Notes: generated from the letters alone by a model not told the origin. A stretch of DNA of 64,000 nt from Pseudoscleropodium purum (GCA_963969395.1 OZ017798.1:12702173-12766172), one strand, 5' to 3'. Counted from the first letter of the stretch, positions 33,304-47,230 are shown. A program made the numbers and translations.

Positions 33304-36300
33304 CCTGAGTGTTCAAGAACCGTACTCTTTGCAACTGGGTTGAACGTTTCGGACTAGCTCCTGAAACCGGAAGAGGACATTTTCTTCCCTATTTTGGTTT
33401 ATTTTGATGTCGTTTGCACCGTAGAAACAACCAGCTTCCATCCCTATGTGCACATATTCAGTCTTGATGAGGAATATGCTGGTGGATTAGGTGAATTCAG
33501 TGTATAAATCTCTTTATTTCTCTTTAATTGTTTTTGTTTTTGGGTTAATCTCTAGTTTGATGTATGATAAGCTAGTTCCCGGGAGGTATTGGAGGAAGTG
33601 ATTAGCTCGGGTCAGTGTGAGAGCCCATGCTCTGATCAATTCGGCCTCTAATTAGTTCGGTTTGACTGTTTCTTGCGTCAGTTCTAGTCTAAATACCTTC
33701 AGTTAGAAGTCGCAACAGCAGTAACCGCAGTCAACAAATGGCAGTGAGAGAGCTCATTCTTACGTACTGTTGCTTTTCTGGAATTGGAAGCATGAGCCAA
33801 TGAGTTAATTCATTTGCCTCTTTCTAGTCTTTTGTTCTGTTAGAATGTCAATTTCTGAGGCTTGCCCTGGTGGATACACGCATTTTGAGTTTCAGACGGC
33901 AGCATTCTTGTGGAACCAGGGACTGCTTGTTATTTCATCATTGTAAGCATTTTATAGTGAGCTGAATATTTTCAGATTCCAGGTATGAAGGTATATAGCT
34001 TAGTGGATGGCGTAGCTACTGCTTGTGCATCGTGATTGGTGAGACGTGCTCTCCGGTTTTTTTACCAGCCCACGGTGCCAACCGAGGATGCCTCGTCTAT
34101 CAAGTTAGGAAGCAGAGCACTTGTCTAACAAACTATTCAGCGTCATAACTGTGCAAGTATTGGTGGAACAAGAGCTGATGATGCTGGTTTCTGGCTTCTG
34201 GAATCAGCGGAAGAGGAGTTGCTTACCAACAGCAGCCACGATTTCTGAGGAAAACGGTGTGAAATTATTAGGATGTCTCGCCTTTTCACTTACATTGCAG
34301 CAGCACCCTGAAACTTCTTCATTCAGGGCAACGAAAGGCTTGATATCTGCCATCTGTAGACTACACCAAATGGCAAGTGAATGTGGCTTAGGTATCTGGA
34401 CTAATTGATTTGGGCTTATGTGACGTTTGAAGTGTGAACTTGTCATTTGACAACGCTGAAAGGGCACAGACGATGCCATTACTCTTCCAAGATTTTAAAG
34501 TTCATCCAAGAAGACAGATGTACCAGATATATCCCAAGATTCATTCGTCAGTTAGCGATTTCGAAATGACAAGGGCAATATAAATGGCTGAGGCAGTACA
34601 GGTTATCGTCATATGGCACCTGCATTCCCGTTAAACTTCCAAAATTATGCAAACAATTTGAACATTTTACCGTTACTATCATACTTAGTCCATTTACCGA
34701 CCCATTGAGTTTCTTTCTTAAAATAAACAGCTTCTCTTCGAGAGAGACTAGGGTCCATTTTTGGTACACTTAATTTTACCACTTGGAATAAAATTTGTAC
34801 TTGCACTAGAACCATCTATTCGATGTCCAAAATATGCAATCCATGGTAAGAATCCCTATTGAATACCAAGTAAACCCAATGATAATATTTTGAATGCTCA
34901 AATAGTTATGGGATGATTTTAGGTGTAGTTACATTCGCTAGTGCTGCAAGGGTGACTAGTAATTAATAGCACATACGATATAAACCGTGAAAAAGCTTTA
35001 GCATGAAATATTAGAGCTCTGTGGTATGGAAATGGCATGAATAGGAGGACTTCTTCCATCTATTGGAATAGACGTCTAGGGCATGGCAGGCTCTCAAGCA
35101 CCTCCTTGAATTCATTCTCTAATTGAAAGCAACTGGATGATTCTCTGAATCTTAAATCTTAAATCCAGCATAATATCCCTTTTCAAGTCCTTAAGAGGCT
35201 TGGATCCTCTTATTGATGATTCTATATCTCTATGAGCAATGAATGATTTCAACATTGAGTACTCAACACAAGTTTGCATCATAGACTAAGTAGCTTTGAC
35301 TCTTGAGCTAGCTTCACCAAATTGTGAAGAATGTAATTCCACTAGTGGATATCCAAATGATCTCACTTGTGAATGTACAAAATTGTTTTCTTCTAGCATG
35401 GCCCTCCATTGTAGAGAGAATTTTGCTCCCATTGTTGCAAGGCTTAGTTTAATTAATTGCAGCTTAGTTTCTTGTTGGTGAATGAAGTTTGTAGGCTCAG
35501 GCCATTATTTTGAATGGATGTGGAGCTTTTGAAACTCTACACTTGGGTAGCTTCTTGTTAAATTGTCATGTGTGTCTACTTACAATAGATTCTAATTTGG
35601 AAATTATGCAATTGAGTATCATGGAAGTCTTATACATATATGGATGTGTTACAGCTACAACTCATACTTGCCATTGCCTCGAAATGAAATATAGATTATG
35701 CTAGTTGATTGATCAATTAGGAAGAGTTGTAATTGAAGCAATTGTGGCCTGAATAACTTGAGGTGAAGAGCATTGATTGAAGCCTTTGATCAATCACACT
35801 TAACAATGTGTATTTCTCTTTGTAATGCGAGCTTCAAAAGCATTTACGAGCTAGCCAAACTTGGATATGATGCCATATGGCCTAGCCTATGATTGATCAA
35901 TTGGTTTAAATCACTTACCAAAGCATGTTTGTTCATCTCACAATGATGCAATAATTAAGAATTTTCTCTTGTTGCTTATAAATATTTTATCTAGTGATGC
36001 ATATGATAGGGGTATAGATATGTAAATTCCAAATGTGGTCATTATAGGTGATACACATTGCCTGCATACATCTCTTGTTATTGAAACCACTTTGAATGTG
36101 CTTGTTTGTAGAAGCTTGATTAGGGAATTACAACCTATTGCCGAGGGTTTTAATTCCCATCAAGTTTACATATTGTAGTAGAGTTGAATAAGAGAGATCC
36201 TACACTTCAATCTTTGGCCTATAGTCTTGACAAACAGTAAAACATTTTACAAGACATAAAATAGTTAAATTTATACAAATCTTACCTAAAAAATTTAAGT

Positions 36301-36650
36301 CTTTTAGAATTATAACGTAAATGTTAAAGTAAAACAACAAAACACCCCACCATAATTTGTTTAGTGCAATCTCCCAAATAGGAAAAACTTGTGTAGTATT
36401 GGTTGTTATAGTGAGGGTTGTAAAAATAATTTAGATGATGTAGAATATGGAAAAGCAATCCATCATACATTTCCTTAAATGATTCAAGAGTGCACTTAAG
36501 GGCAATTGTAAGAAACACATGCACTATTTCATCACATCATGTTAGTATCTGGCATAGGAAAGTGTTTTCAATGGGCAACTTGGGAATAATGGTACTACAT
36601 AGACATGTAGCTGAAATTTGTAATAAATGTGGATATGACCAATTCAACCT
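33304..36650. other. 3' flank of the B3 gene and intergenic DNA
   Basis: 33304 to about 34550 is GC-richer than the average spacer and may include a long 3' untranslated region. Opposing open frames at 34121-34408 (plus) and 34204-34479 (minus) show no known domain. 34800-36650 is AT-rich with nothing recognised. Confidence 0.4.
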
Positions 36651-37485
36651 TTAACTCCTAAAGATCCAAGCATCCCTAAAGTGGATGTACCTTAGTCAAT
36701 CTCAATTGCAACTGACAAAATAATTATTTTTGGCTTGACAAATTTTGTTTCTACTCCATTTTAAAATTTTGAGAAATTTCAAAAATTGAAAGAGTTATTG
36801 CAATTGAAAGCTCCATGTGTTAAAATCCAAATAATATAATATGATGTGTTTTTCATTCATATTTTTTTATATTATAAATGAATCTTAAATTTAAATTATA
36901 AAATTATATTTTTCATTCTATTCTTCATTTATAGTAAATTTACAATTTATTGAGTTATTTTGATATATTTTTCTAATTGATGTAATTTTATTTTCAACTT
37001 TAAGAAATCACAATAATTTTATTTTTCTATTAAAATTATTTTTAAAAATAAAACATAAATAGAAGATGCATTTTTCCACTAATAAAAAATATCAAAATCT
37101 TACACATCAATCAAATGAAAGGATGAGTTTGGTTTGATGGTCAAATTTGACTTCAAGGTCTTTATTGTGGTTGTTTTAGGTGTAAAAAATAAAGCTTCCA
37201 ATTGAAATTTTTTCACACTAATCTCCATTCAACTTGTACTTCTAAAAAAAATTCGAATAATTTGGATTTTTTTTCTATTTTTACTCATTTATATTCAATT
37301 TTTGCAACAAAATTGATGACAATTACAATTTTTTACGAAACAAATTGAAATTTCTTAGTCATACAGAATTCAAAATTTTAAGTACTAAAAAATATAAAAT
37401 TGTTGTTTGAATACAATTTTGAAGGCTAAATTTAGCTCAAAAAAATTTGATCATTTCAGAATGGATCAAGTCTTTTAGGGATTAA
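36651..37485. mobile_element. TIR element, family C, about 835 bp
   Basis: Starts TTAACTCCTAAAGATCCAAG and ends CTTTTAGGGATTAA, a degenerate version of the TTAACCCCTAAA terminus of families A and B. No coding frame. The interior (for example GACAAAATAATTATTTTTGG) is not clearly alignable with A or B, so it is treated as a separate family. Confidence 0.55.
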
Positions 37486-40400
37486 AAAGCAAGATGTTCA
37501 ATGTTGGTCTCATGTTTTTTTAGGCACTTTGAATTAGTCATTTGTACACTTATTTTTTTCAATTTGATTTATATTTCATATATATCAATTACATATCATA
37601 TTCATCACCAACTAATTCTAGTGACATTAAATACAATCTCACCTAAATTATATTGTTCAAAACATGATGAATTGAATTGAAATTTTCTTAAGTAATCCTC
37701 AGTTTTGTAGAGGATAATCCTTTATATTGTTTGACTATTTTCCACAAAAAATATTCAAAATTCTCAATTATAAGGGCATTTTTTAACATAATTGAAAAAT
37801 AGAAATATTTTTCATTCTATCTACTATAAAAATTTGTACAAGAATATTAGAAGAATGTAACAAACTTCAATCTATTTGACTATGTAAATTGCAAGATTAT
37901 AATGTTTGAAGTTAGGTAAACTTTGGTTGAGCCTATTGGCCAATAGAATTAAAATAGTTTGACTCGTCTTTTCAATGAAAGAAACACTATCTAACTATGG
38001 AAATTTCCACCTGTGCTTAGATAGTTATATTAGTTACTTTACTTACTTGCATGCCAATTTCAAAGATGATGGAAGTGTTTAACGTACAACATACCATCTT
38101 GGATTGTGAAAATGTTCTTATAAAAACAACTACATGAGTAAGATTTCAACTTTTTTTAACTCATTTTTGGAAATAATCAAAATTCTAAAGGCCAACTCAA
38201 AATTCTCTTTCCTTTAATAAAAATCTAATTTATTTAAATGTCATGAATTTATGCTAGAATTTGAGATAATGGTTTTAAGAATTTTCTGTTCAAATTGTAG
38301 TTCTTAGTACATACAATGAAAATTGAAATTTTTCTAAATCATTTTTTACATTCGTTTCTTATTCTCTTACACTTTTATAAGAATGTATAAAAACAAATTT
38401 CAAGTACATTTATAGGATATGAACATTTAGAGTTAATGAAAAAAAATCATAGTTTCTTTGATTATTTGCCCAATTGTTTACCGTCCCTATTAGCATGTTG
38501 CCTAAGCTACCCCAAAACTTTCAAGACTCATAACTTTTGATCTAGGCCTATAATTGGAAAATTATTTACAATTTTATAAAGAGTTTAGAAGCTTTCATTT
38601 TTAGTAAGAATTTCACTTTTATCTATTTGAATACTATTAGCAAATTTTTTTTTCAAAATGAATTAGTTTAAAAAAAATTGCAATATCAACTGCCACCTCA
38701 ATAACCTTGATTGCTACATCAACAAGCATTAGCTAGTAGAGGATTTGAACCTAAGACCTTGCCTTTGCAAACCACATCTTTCAACCAATATACCATAGTT
38801 GAAATTGTATGTACACGTGTAAAGAAAAAATTCTTACTTATAAAATTTATTGCATTTCTTGTTGATTTGGCCAAAAAAAATTAAAATTTTCTTGAATAAT
38901 ATAAATCTATTGGTGTTTTTACAGAATTTGTTGAATTTATCAAATTGTGATCACTAGTGTCTAAATCAATAGAAAACCATTGATTCTCTATTGTTTTGGT
39001 GACAACTTTTCAGTAGTGAAAAATGACTTTGTATGAACCTACCTAAGCCTTCAAAAGTTCCAAATGAGATTATTGTCTTCTCGGAATTAAACTTGTGTCA
39101 ACTTGTAACGTCAACCACAAAGGAACGTGTTCAATCTAAGATAAAAATGCATTCATCTTTTATTTTGTTTTTAGAAATTCCTAAAGAAACTTAGACAATT
39201 CTTGTCTTATCTTATCTTTATCTTAATTATAATGTCTTTCTAAATAACTTCTCCACTAAATTACTACAAAGTAAGAAAACAAATTATATCAAGTCTATTT
39301 GGCATGAACCACCCAACCAAGAGGTGGAAACTCCAAGGCTCTTTCTATTCACAAATATCTTGCAAATAACAATGAAAAATATAATTGACTTGTTTCTAGG
39401 GTTGGGTCCTTTTTTATATGCCTCTCGACTATGCCCAATTGACTTCTACTTTTTTATATGGATGGAAAAATAAATTAACTAAAAATGCATTTATCTTTGT
39501 TTTTAGAAATTTCTAAAGTAATTGAGCAATTGTTATCTTATCTAACCAAACACAAGTATTTTCCACATTACACTCTTCTCCATTTAATCTTCACTATCTT
39601 TAGGGTGATTGTAAGAACACCTATACTATTTTCTATCACATGTCTTTAGTTGATTTATTTTGTAGCCATAATTTTTGCATTCTAGCTCCAAATGACTCAA
39701 AATTTATAAGCAAGGTACTCATGACTATCATATAGCTTCTTTAATTTTTTTTGGAATATTAAGAAAATGTTTTACTATCCAAAAGTAGCCCCAAAATTTT
39801 ACTCCAATGTATTATACTTGCTAATTTTGGATTTTATAGAACAAAATAATACCCAAAGACATGAATTTGGAACTGAAATTTAAAGGAAATGGTCTTTTGA
39901 TAGAGTTGTAATTATTATCTAAAAGAATTCTAAAAATAGCTAATTTTTTGTAGTATAGAAGTCTACAAATTGAACTTCTTTCATCTTGCATTTCAAGACA
40001 TGTAAAATATTATTTTCGTAGATTTCTAGGTGATCGACCATCTCCATAGAGTTTGTTGCTATAGATTAACAATTTTATTTTATTTTTTTCTTTATTTTTA
40101 TTTTTTACTAATTAAACCATTAAAATATCTACTTCGTCAAGATTTGACATTAATCTAGTTTTCCTTTTTATAAAATATTCTATGCTTTTCCTTTAGTATT
40201 TAAATTTATCTTAAAGGTGTATACATTAGCTATATATATTTTTAATTTGAGAATACTCCAAAAAACTTATGAATACTATGAAATACAACAAAATTAGCAA
40301 GTGTTTTTTGCAATCATCCCTTGCTCAAATGGTACAAATTCTTGATGTTTAAAGCTCTACCTTTGTGTTTTTAAGTTTTTAATCTTTCTCTTTTGTAGAA

Positions 40401-43354
40401 CACTAACACTCTCAATACCTTTCTTTTGGATTAAGTGTGCTTGTGAAGAAGCCACAATTTTCTAATATTTTTGAGCATTTCCAAATAATTTTTTTTTCTA
40501 GTTCCTTTTAATTATGTACTCCTTTTGTTTTTGAAAAAAAAATCTTGTGCATATTTTTTTGGTATTTTACAAAGAAAACACAAGTCTTTTTCAAAAATAG
40601 AGGTAGTAATATTTTTGAGGTTTGTACAATTTTTTCTTCCCTCATGTATATGCTTGCATTCTTTCAAGTGCAATGATAGCTCATCATCTTGGCTTCAAGG
40701 ATTTGTAGTAGTAGTATTTAGGTTCAAGCAAATTAAAGTACCCAAGAAAAATCATCCAATGTACATTTGAGAACATCTAAACTCTCTAGAGTGTTGTTTG
40801 ACTTTGAATAATAGTATAAATGTAGCTGATTTGTTTTTAAATATAAAAAATTATGCACTATGTCACTATGTGATTGGGTTTTTTTTCTCTAATTTTTCTT
40901 GTTTCCCATATTTGCACCAATGGCCAAATTTTTAAAAAACTCAAGACAGTCCAAATTTTCTCTAAATAATATGCCATTTTAAAAATGTTCATGATTTATG
41001 TCCAATAAGTGGCATATACTAAAATGAGTCTTTCAAAAAAGAATTGGAAACTATCGTCTTGTTAATGTACACTAATTATTGTAAACAATTTCTTCGGATG
41101 CATTGAACTACTTTGGGGCTATTTTGTGTTGCATTAGGAAAAATGAACTTTTATAGTAATTCTTATATTAACCAATCACACTATTGATATTGTAAACCAT
41201 TTTGTCGTGTTGCTCTCTAAAAACATATTTTACATGATATGAGTATTTTGTTTCAATAAAAACTAATGGTTTTCATTGCAAAAATGCATTTGAATGCTTG
41301 AATCTTTGTTGATTTCAAATCTATTTTTGAAGTATCTACATGGGTCTAAATTGAATGAAATCTTTTGTATGGAAAAGGATCAAAGAATAAAAAGGGCTTA
41401 GACTAGAAAAACTGTCACTTTTGCTCAATTACATTATAAATTTTTACATTTTTGTTTTTGGTGTTTCCTTTTGTATTTTTTTGTACTTTTAAAGTATAAC
41501 AAAACGAGACACTTTAGTTTGCTTGCATCCAACTATTCATTGTTTGAAGCCTTGTACAGTTTGAAAAGTGAAAAATGGAGAATATAAAGTATTATTTTTC
41601 AATCTACAAGAGTACAAGACCATTCCCACTTGAAGCTACATTGTCTACCTCCTCTTTTATCTTTAAAAGGACCAATTTATCTTATAAATTTTTTTTTTGC
41701 TTATGGTGCCTTAATTTAGTGTTGGATTCTTGGAAGTATCTCACTAACAAAATTTAACACTAAGACCCTAGGAACAATGTTTGTTGAAATATAAGTAAGT
41801 TACAAATTGTGATTTTATCTTACCTTGAACATATACCACTGTAGTCCACATTACACAACCTTAATTTTAGCCTTTAGACTTTATTGATTTTTATTAGTGC
41901 AATTTAGAGATAAAAAATGCTAATTAGTTTCTATTTTACAAGATTTGAAGTTGGCATATAGAATTTTTTTGATAATAAAGATCTTGCAAATACTATATAG
42001 ATATTTTTAGGGACAATTAATACTATACTATGCATAGAAGTGTACAATTCAACTTCCTTCAACAAGCATTTTTTTAAATGGAAAAAAAATTGCGGATTTT
42101 TTTGCTGCCTAATCATCATCATCAAGTGGTCAATTTTGATTCCAAATGGTCAATTTTGATTCTTTTTCTTTTTCTTATAAATATTAAATTATCAAAGTAC
42201 CTATTTTTAAAGGATTTGACATTTTTCCAAGAATTCTCACACTTAGAGAATTATTTACCAATTAGTCTTCCTAAGATAAAATTGATCTTTTTAAATGTCT
42301 AAAATAATTCAATTTATGTTTTTGTTTAAAAGAAAACATGTTTTTTCTAATTTATCAAATACTCCTCAAAAAGTACATAAGTTCTTGACTAAAATACAAA
42401 AAATAGTGTACATGTTTCTTTGCAATCAGTCATAAAGAACATTACTTACTCATAGTGATGTCCAAGGTATGCCCAACTCTTGAAAACTTGTCTAAAGAAA
42501 TAATTTCAATACCCTTTGTTAATTCTAGTGCATGGACATCAATTTAAGGTAATAGGTCCTAAAACTGATCCAACTCTAAAGTGTCTTGTAATTAAGTATT
42601 ATGTAATGTAGAGGTTCATTTTGGTTTCTTCAATTCACCATCAATGTATTAGTTATGTACATGACCACATTTCAATACGAGGATGCATTTAATAACTATT
42701 GCACTTCATCTTCAAGAATTTGTAACTAATTCTACAAACTAAGGTCTAAAAAACTTAATTAAGATGCTAATTTCATTGATCTTTCTATAAAAATTTATTG
42801 AATAATATTTCAAAGAATTTATCTTCTGCAAAAATGCGATCACCCTCTAAATGGGCACTTTATTGACCTGTTACTTTCATGTTGGCCTTGTCAACTGTGC
42901 CATTGACCCTAAACTACCATCTTCACCCTATCTTCTCTTTGTATACATCTCGAATATCATTTATGTATCTATGTGGAAGAAACTATTCTAGAACCAAACT
43001 TTGCTCCTTCACAATTTTTGCATACGGTATCGAAATGTCAAGTTCTTTGGCATGTTGGAACCTCCCTTCAAAACCTAACAAGAAAATATGAACTTTTAAC
43101 CAATCTAAAAATAGAAACTAGATACAAAAGAAATAAATTGGCAGTTTGGAGGTACCCACCTTCATGTGTATATTTATAATTATTAAATGTGCAAGGAATA
43201 TGTAGACTCCTTATATTTCCCTGTAGATTTCATAATTACAGGAGTAGAGCCTTGGACCCAACTTGTCACTTCCTTCTCATGAACTGTGTGATTGTGCATT
43301 ATTATAAAAAATGGTGCTTTTGGGTGTCCCTACTTTACACCTCTTAACTCTAGC
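37486..43354. other. Long AT-rich intergenic stretch
   Basis: About 5.9 kb with no recognised gene. Homopolymer-rich, with a tRNA-like relic near 38738-38812 listed separately. Short open frames (40525-40770, 41575-41757, 42078-42302, 42879-43179) are compositional or unrecognised. Confidence 0.45.
38738..38812 (-). repeat. tRNA-like relic, possibly a SINE head
   Basis: On the minus strand, a tRNA-like order can be read: GGTATATTGGTTGAAAGATG (box A-like), TGGTTTGCAAAGGC (anticodon-arm-like), then GGTCTTAGGTTCAAATCCTC with a clear box B (GGTTCAAATCC). Stems are imperfect and the 5' acceptor arm does not close, so it is not a functional tRNA. A tRNA-derived SINE or tRNA pseudogene fits. Confidence 0.5.
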
Positions 43355-44063
43355 TTTAACCCCTAATGACCTAAGTGACCATTTTCTAATTACTACCCCT
43401 TTTTTGAGCTTCTTGTTCTTAAATTTTGAGTTTTTTTACAATAAAATTTACATCAATGAAATAGACTTTGTTAAAAATCTAATGGTAGAAATTTCTCCAA
43501 ATCCCGAGTTAAACTCCACCTTGTGGAATTTCTTAAAGTTCAATAGTGTAGTGAAGTTCATAGCTCATTTTTGGGGTTTTGGTTAATGCATGGACTAAAA
43601 AGTCACCCAACCAATGCGATTGTTACCCACCTCAAAAAGGGCAAATCCAAGATTCATATTTTTGTGTTTCTTACAAATACTACTTTCAATTTAATGTTCA
43701 TAATGCATTGTAAGCTTCACCATGAATTGAGAAATATTCATAATGTTGTAGAATTTTAGATGAGAATTCTCAACTCTTTTGTCTTTCACTAAGCACAAAA
43801 TAGTCATTATTTCAAAATATTCTCACTAAGATATGCTCTTTCAAAGTGCATTGCAATGTTTTTCTAGTACTGTACAATTTATCTACTAAATTGTACAACC
43901 AAAGAATCTGAATTTTTTTGAGGTGCTCACTCTCAATGTAAACTTTAAGATCCTAGGTTACATTCTATCTGATCTCAAGAAAATATAAAAAATAGATAAC
44001 TCAAATTTTTAGTAGTTTTGTTCTTTTTGAAAGTACACTTCCCATGCATCATGAGGGGTTAAA
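43355..44063. mobile_element. TIR element, family D, about 709 bp
   Basis: Begins TTTAACCCCTAATGACCTAA and ends CATCATGAGGGGTTAAA; the outer 15 bases of the two ends are inverted copies with one mismatch. The terminus is related to that of families A-C. No conserved protein inside. Confidence 0.55.
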
Positions 44064-44076
44064 TACTAGGGGTACC

Positions 44077-44642
44077 TAGTCACACCTTCTTCACCCCATT
44101 TTCAATTCTCAATGAGTAGGGATGTGGTGTTGTTTTGTTGGCTATTTGTGGCTTGTAGAGGTCCCATTCTCTAAGAATTAAGAATGCCTATTCTTACCCT
44201 CCAAAGGACAAAAATGAACATGAAGAAAATTTCTCTAAAGAATTTTTCACTCCTCTATAGCTCACTTTTACTTTGTTTGTTGCATTTTTATTTTGTTACA
44301 CTCCAAGTTTAGCTCTAGCATTTCTTTTTTGAGCATTCCTCGTGCGTTCTAGAGGTGAATAATGGGCATGAAGAAAGTTTCTTGAAATTTTTTGAATCTA
44401 GATCTTATTTTCTATTGGCTAGTTCACTCTCTACGTGTGACTTTCACACTCCACTACATCAACGCTCAAAAATCCAATCTTGTGAGCAAACCCATTTTCT
44501 ATTGTTTCCATTCTCCATAATTGACACACCAAAAAGGGGTGTCACACCTTCTTCACTGAGAACTACTTCCTACTAGATTTTCTTTTCTCTCACCAACTTC
44601 TCATTCTTTGTTGAAGTTTGCTTCTCAGAGAAAGTGTGACTA
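44077..44642. mobile_element. TIR element, family E, copy 1
   Basis: Begins TAGTCACACCTTCTTCACCC and ends CAGAGAAAGTGTGACTA. A terminal module of about 105 bp (44535-44642: TCACACCTTCTTCACTGAGA, ACTTCTCATTCTTTG, GTTTGCTTCTCAGAGAAAG) recurs at 48015-48119 and 50053-50159. No coding capacity. Confidence 0.65.
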
Positions 44643-45656
44643 ACTAGGCTCTAGTGATGGTAAACTTTTTTGTATGAGTGATGACACCAACAACCATTTT
44701 GTCGACCAATTCTAACCAAGTGAGATGAAATGATTTAAAGTCTTCTCATTTGGTTTTAAAATCAAGTTGTCCTAGTGTCAGAGACTATGGATTTTTGCAA
44801 CAATTTTTTTGTTTGGAAGAATGATGTTAGGAGTAGGCCACTACTAGGATTTGAGTGTTTTATAACTGCAAAAATATGACTGAGTATGACTAGTGGCTAC
44901 TCGCAGTCATATTTTTGGATTCCAAAATGTTTGAAAAAAACATGACTGCAAATATGATTGTCAATCATATTTTGCCTTTGTACTTCATGGATGTATAGTA
45001 CACATGCATAGGGAACGGCAAAACATTTCTTAGGGAACCATAGGGAACATATTACATGAATACTAGTGATATTTGTCAATCATATTTTTGCATATATGAC
45101 TACATGTAGTCATATTTTATAATCACATTTTTGTAGGTTCACATTTTTTTTGAAGTTTTTTTTTCGGGCAACCTCCTAAACATTTGGGCAACCTAAAAAA
45201 ATGTAAATAAATTATTTCTCAAAATTGTAAAATCATAGCCATTGTTTTGGGGGATCTTGAAATTCTAGCCATCATTTTTTAGGGTTTTAAAACCCTATCC
45301 ACCACTTCATTTGCTTCATCTTCTTTGTTTTTTGTTGCTTTTTAACTCTTGTTTCTTCTTCTTCTTGTTTTTTGAAGTTCTAATTGCTGTGTTGTTTTGT
45401 TTTTGTTGTTGTTGTTTAGTTGTTGCTTTCTAACTCTTGTTTCTTCTTCCTTCTTTTATTTTTTTGAAGTTTTAATTGTTGTATTGTTGTATTTAAGTTG
45501 TTATTTCTTAGTTGTTATTAATATGTTGTTGCTTCTTACATCTTAGTTGTTGTTAGTTTGTTGTTGTTTCATTGTTGTTGCTAGTTTGTTGTTATTAGTT
45601 TGTTGTTGTTTCATAGTTGTTGCTTTGTAGTTGTTGCTTTATAGTTATTGCTTAGT

Positions 45657-46060
45657 AATTTGTTGTTGTTTCTTAATTGATGTTAGTTTGTTGTTATTAG
45701 TTGGTTGTTGCTTGTTTGTTGTTGTTTTTTAGTCTTTTATTTTTAGTTGTTGGTTTGTTGTTGTTTCTTAATTGATGTTAGTTTGTTGTTATTAGTTAGT
45801 TGTTGCTTCTTTGTTGTTGTTTTTTAGTCTTTTATTTTTAGTTGTTGGTTTGTTGTTGTTTCTTAATTGATGTTAGTTTGTTGTTATTAGTTAGTTGTTA
45901 CTTCTTTGTTGTTGTTTTTTAGTCTTTTATTTTTAGTTGTTGGTTTGTTGTTGCTTCTTAGTTGATGTTAGTTTGTTGTTATTAGTTAGTTGTTGCTTCT
46001 TTGTTGTTGTTTTTTAGTCTTTTATTTTTAGTTGTTGGTTTGTTGTTGCTTCTTAGTTGT
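45657..46060. repeat. 95-bp tandem array inside the CACTA element
   Basis: The landmark AGTCTTTTATTTTTAGTTGT starts at 45731, 45826, 45921 and 46016, an exact 95-bp period. A second landmark (TCTTAATTGATG and variants) recurs at 45671, 45766, 45861 and 45956. About four copies, made of TTG/TTTGTTGTT-rich text, differing by only a few substitutions, so the array expanded recently. Confidence 0.95.
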
Positions 46061-46380
46061 TAGTTTGTAGTTGCTTCAAAGTTGTTCCTAGTGTATTATT
46101 GTTTTTTAGTTGTTGTCTCTTAATTATTGCTTCAAAATTGTTACTTCAAGGTTGTTGTTTCAAGATTGTTGCCTCAAGTTGGATCTTTAACTCTTGCTTA
46201 ATTGTTGTCTTTTAGACATTGTTTCCTATTGTTTGTTATTTCTCGCCTCTTATTATCTTTTATTGCATCTTAACTTGTCTTATTCTTGCTTCTTATTGGT
46301 TTTTAATTTTTGTTTTTGTTGCCTCTTGTTATATCTTAGCTTTTATTTCTTACCATCTTTTAGTACTAACTTGAACAAAA

Positions 46381-46690
46381 AAATGACTCACTATAGTCAT
46401 ATGCTACATCAACCAAAATATAACTTACTATAGTCATATCCCACATCACTCAAAATATGACTTGACATAGTCATATTTCATATCACTCAAAATATGACTC
46501 ACTGCAATCATATTTCATTATTCCATATCACTTAAAATATGACTCATCGTAGTCATATTCCATATCACTTATAATATGACTCAAAATATGACTCACCAGA
46601 GTCATATTCCAAATCACTCAAAAAATAACTCATTGCAGTCATATTCCACATTAGCCAAAATATAACTACAGTAAGTCATATTCCATGTAG
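46381..46690. repeat. Palindromic subterminal repeats of the CACTA element
   Basis: Repeated, variable copies of the unit ATATGACTCACTGCAGTCATAT, itself a near-palindrome, separated by CCACATCACTCAAA-like spacers. Seven or more copies occur here, with isolated ones at 44870-45120 and 46800-46960. In CACTA elements such subterminal motifs are transposase-binding sites; that role is inferred here. Confidence 0.85.
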
Positions 46691-47095
46691 AATTTTTTTA
46701 TTTTGCCTAGGCAACTCATGAAAAAGTCAAGCCTCCAAGGATAGTCAACATATATGCCATGTTGGTAAAATACATCTAAAAATGGTTTATTATACACCCA
46801 AATCCATATGACTGCAAATATAACTCACTAGTCATATAACTGAAAGTGAATGACTCATGAATGACTCAGCCCATTCATACTGCGTCCATCTACAATAATT
46901 TCTACTTGAGTCACATTTCTTGATTTTGTGATTCACTACAGTCATATTTTGCAATCATAAAACAATCATTTTCTTGTAGTGGGCTGCTATAGATAGTGGT
47001 AGTTTTGTATATTCTAAATAAAGTAGTGTTGTGTTTCCTTTATCACTTCACTTCTTTTTTATGAAATCTTGTTTCAAATTAACCTTATAACACTA

Positions 47096-47230
47096 CCATG
47101 GACACTAAGTGTTCGATGAATGACAAAAAATCTTTACATGTAAGATAAAAGTGCCATTGTTCATCCTTAGAATTTTGTGCAAAAAGGGGAGACCTTCTAT
47201 AGTAGCTTGTTCTCAAATGAGTGCTTTTGG
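47096..47230. repeat. Dispersed repeat F, copy 2
   Basis: Diverged copy of 17345-17500, just downstream of the CACTA element (GGACACTAAGTGTTCGATGA, TTGTTCATCC, GTGCAAAAAGGGGAG). Confidence 0.7.

Larger units (their letters stand above)
44839..46981. mobile_element. Non-autonomous CACTA (CMC/EnSpm) transposon, 2,143 bp, with 3-bp target duplication
   Basis: The left end is CACTACTAGGATTTGAGTG and the right end, on the other strand, CACTACAAGAAAATGATTG. Similarity continues inward through TGTTTTATAACTGCAAAA / TGTTTTATGATTGCAAAA and ATATGACTG. CACTACAAGAAAA is the typical terminus of plant CACTA elements. The flanks carry a perfect 3-bp duplication, GGC at 44836-44838 and at 46982-46984, the expected length for this superfamily. 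The interior encodes no transposase. It consists of palindromic subterminal repeats (44870-45120 and 46381-46960) and a low-complexity TTG-rich core with a 95-bp tandem array. Confidence 0.93.

Noticed and set aside
33000..34769. A separate gene in the GC-richer DNA downstream of the B3 gene
   Set aside because: Frames at 34121-34408 and 34204-34479 oppose each other and match nothing I know; a long 3' untranslated region or degraded DNA is more likely.
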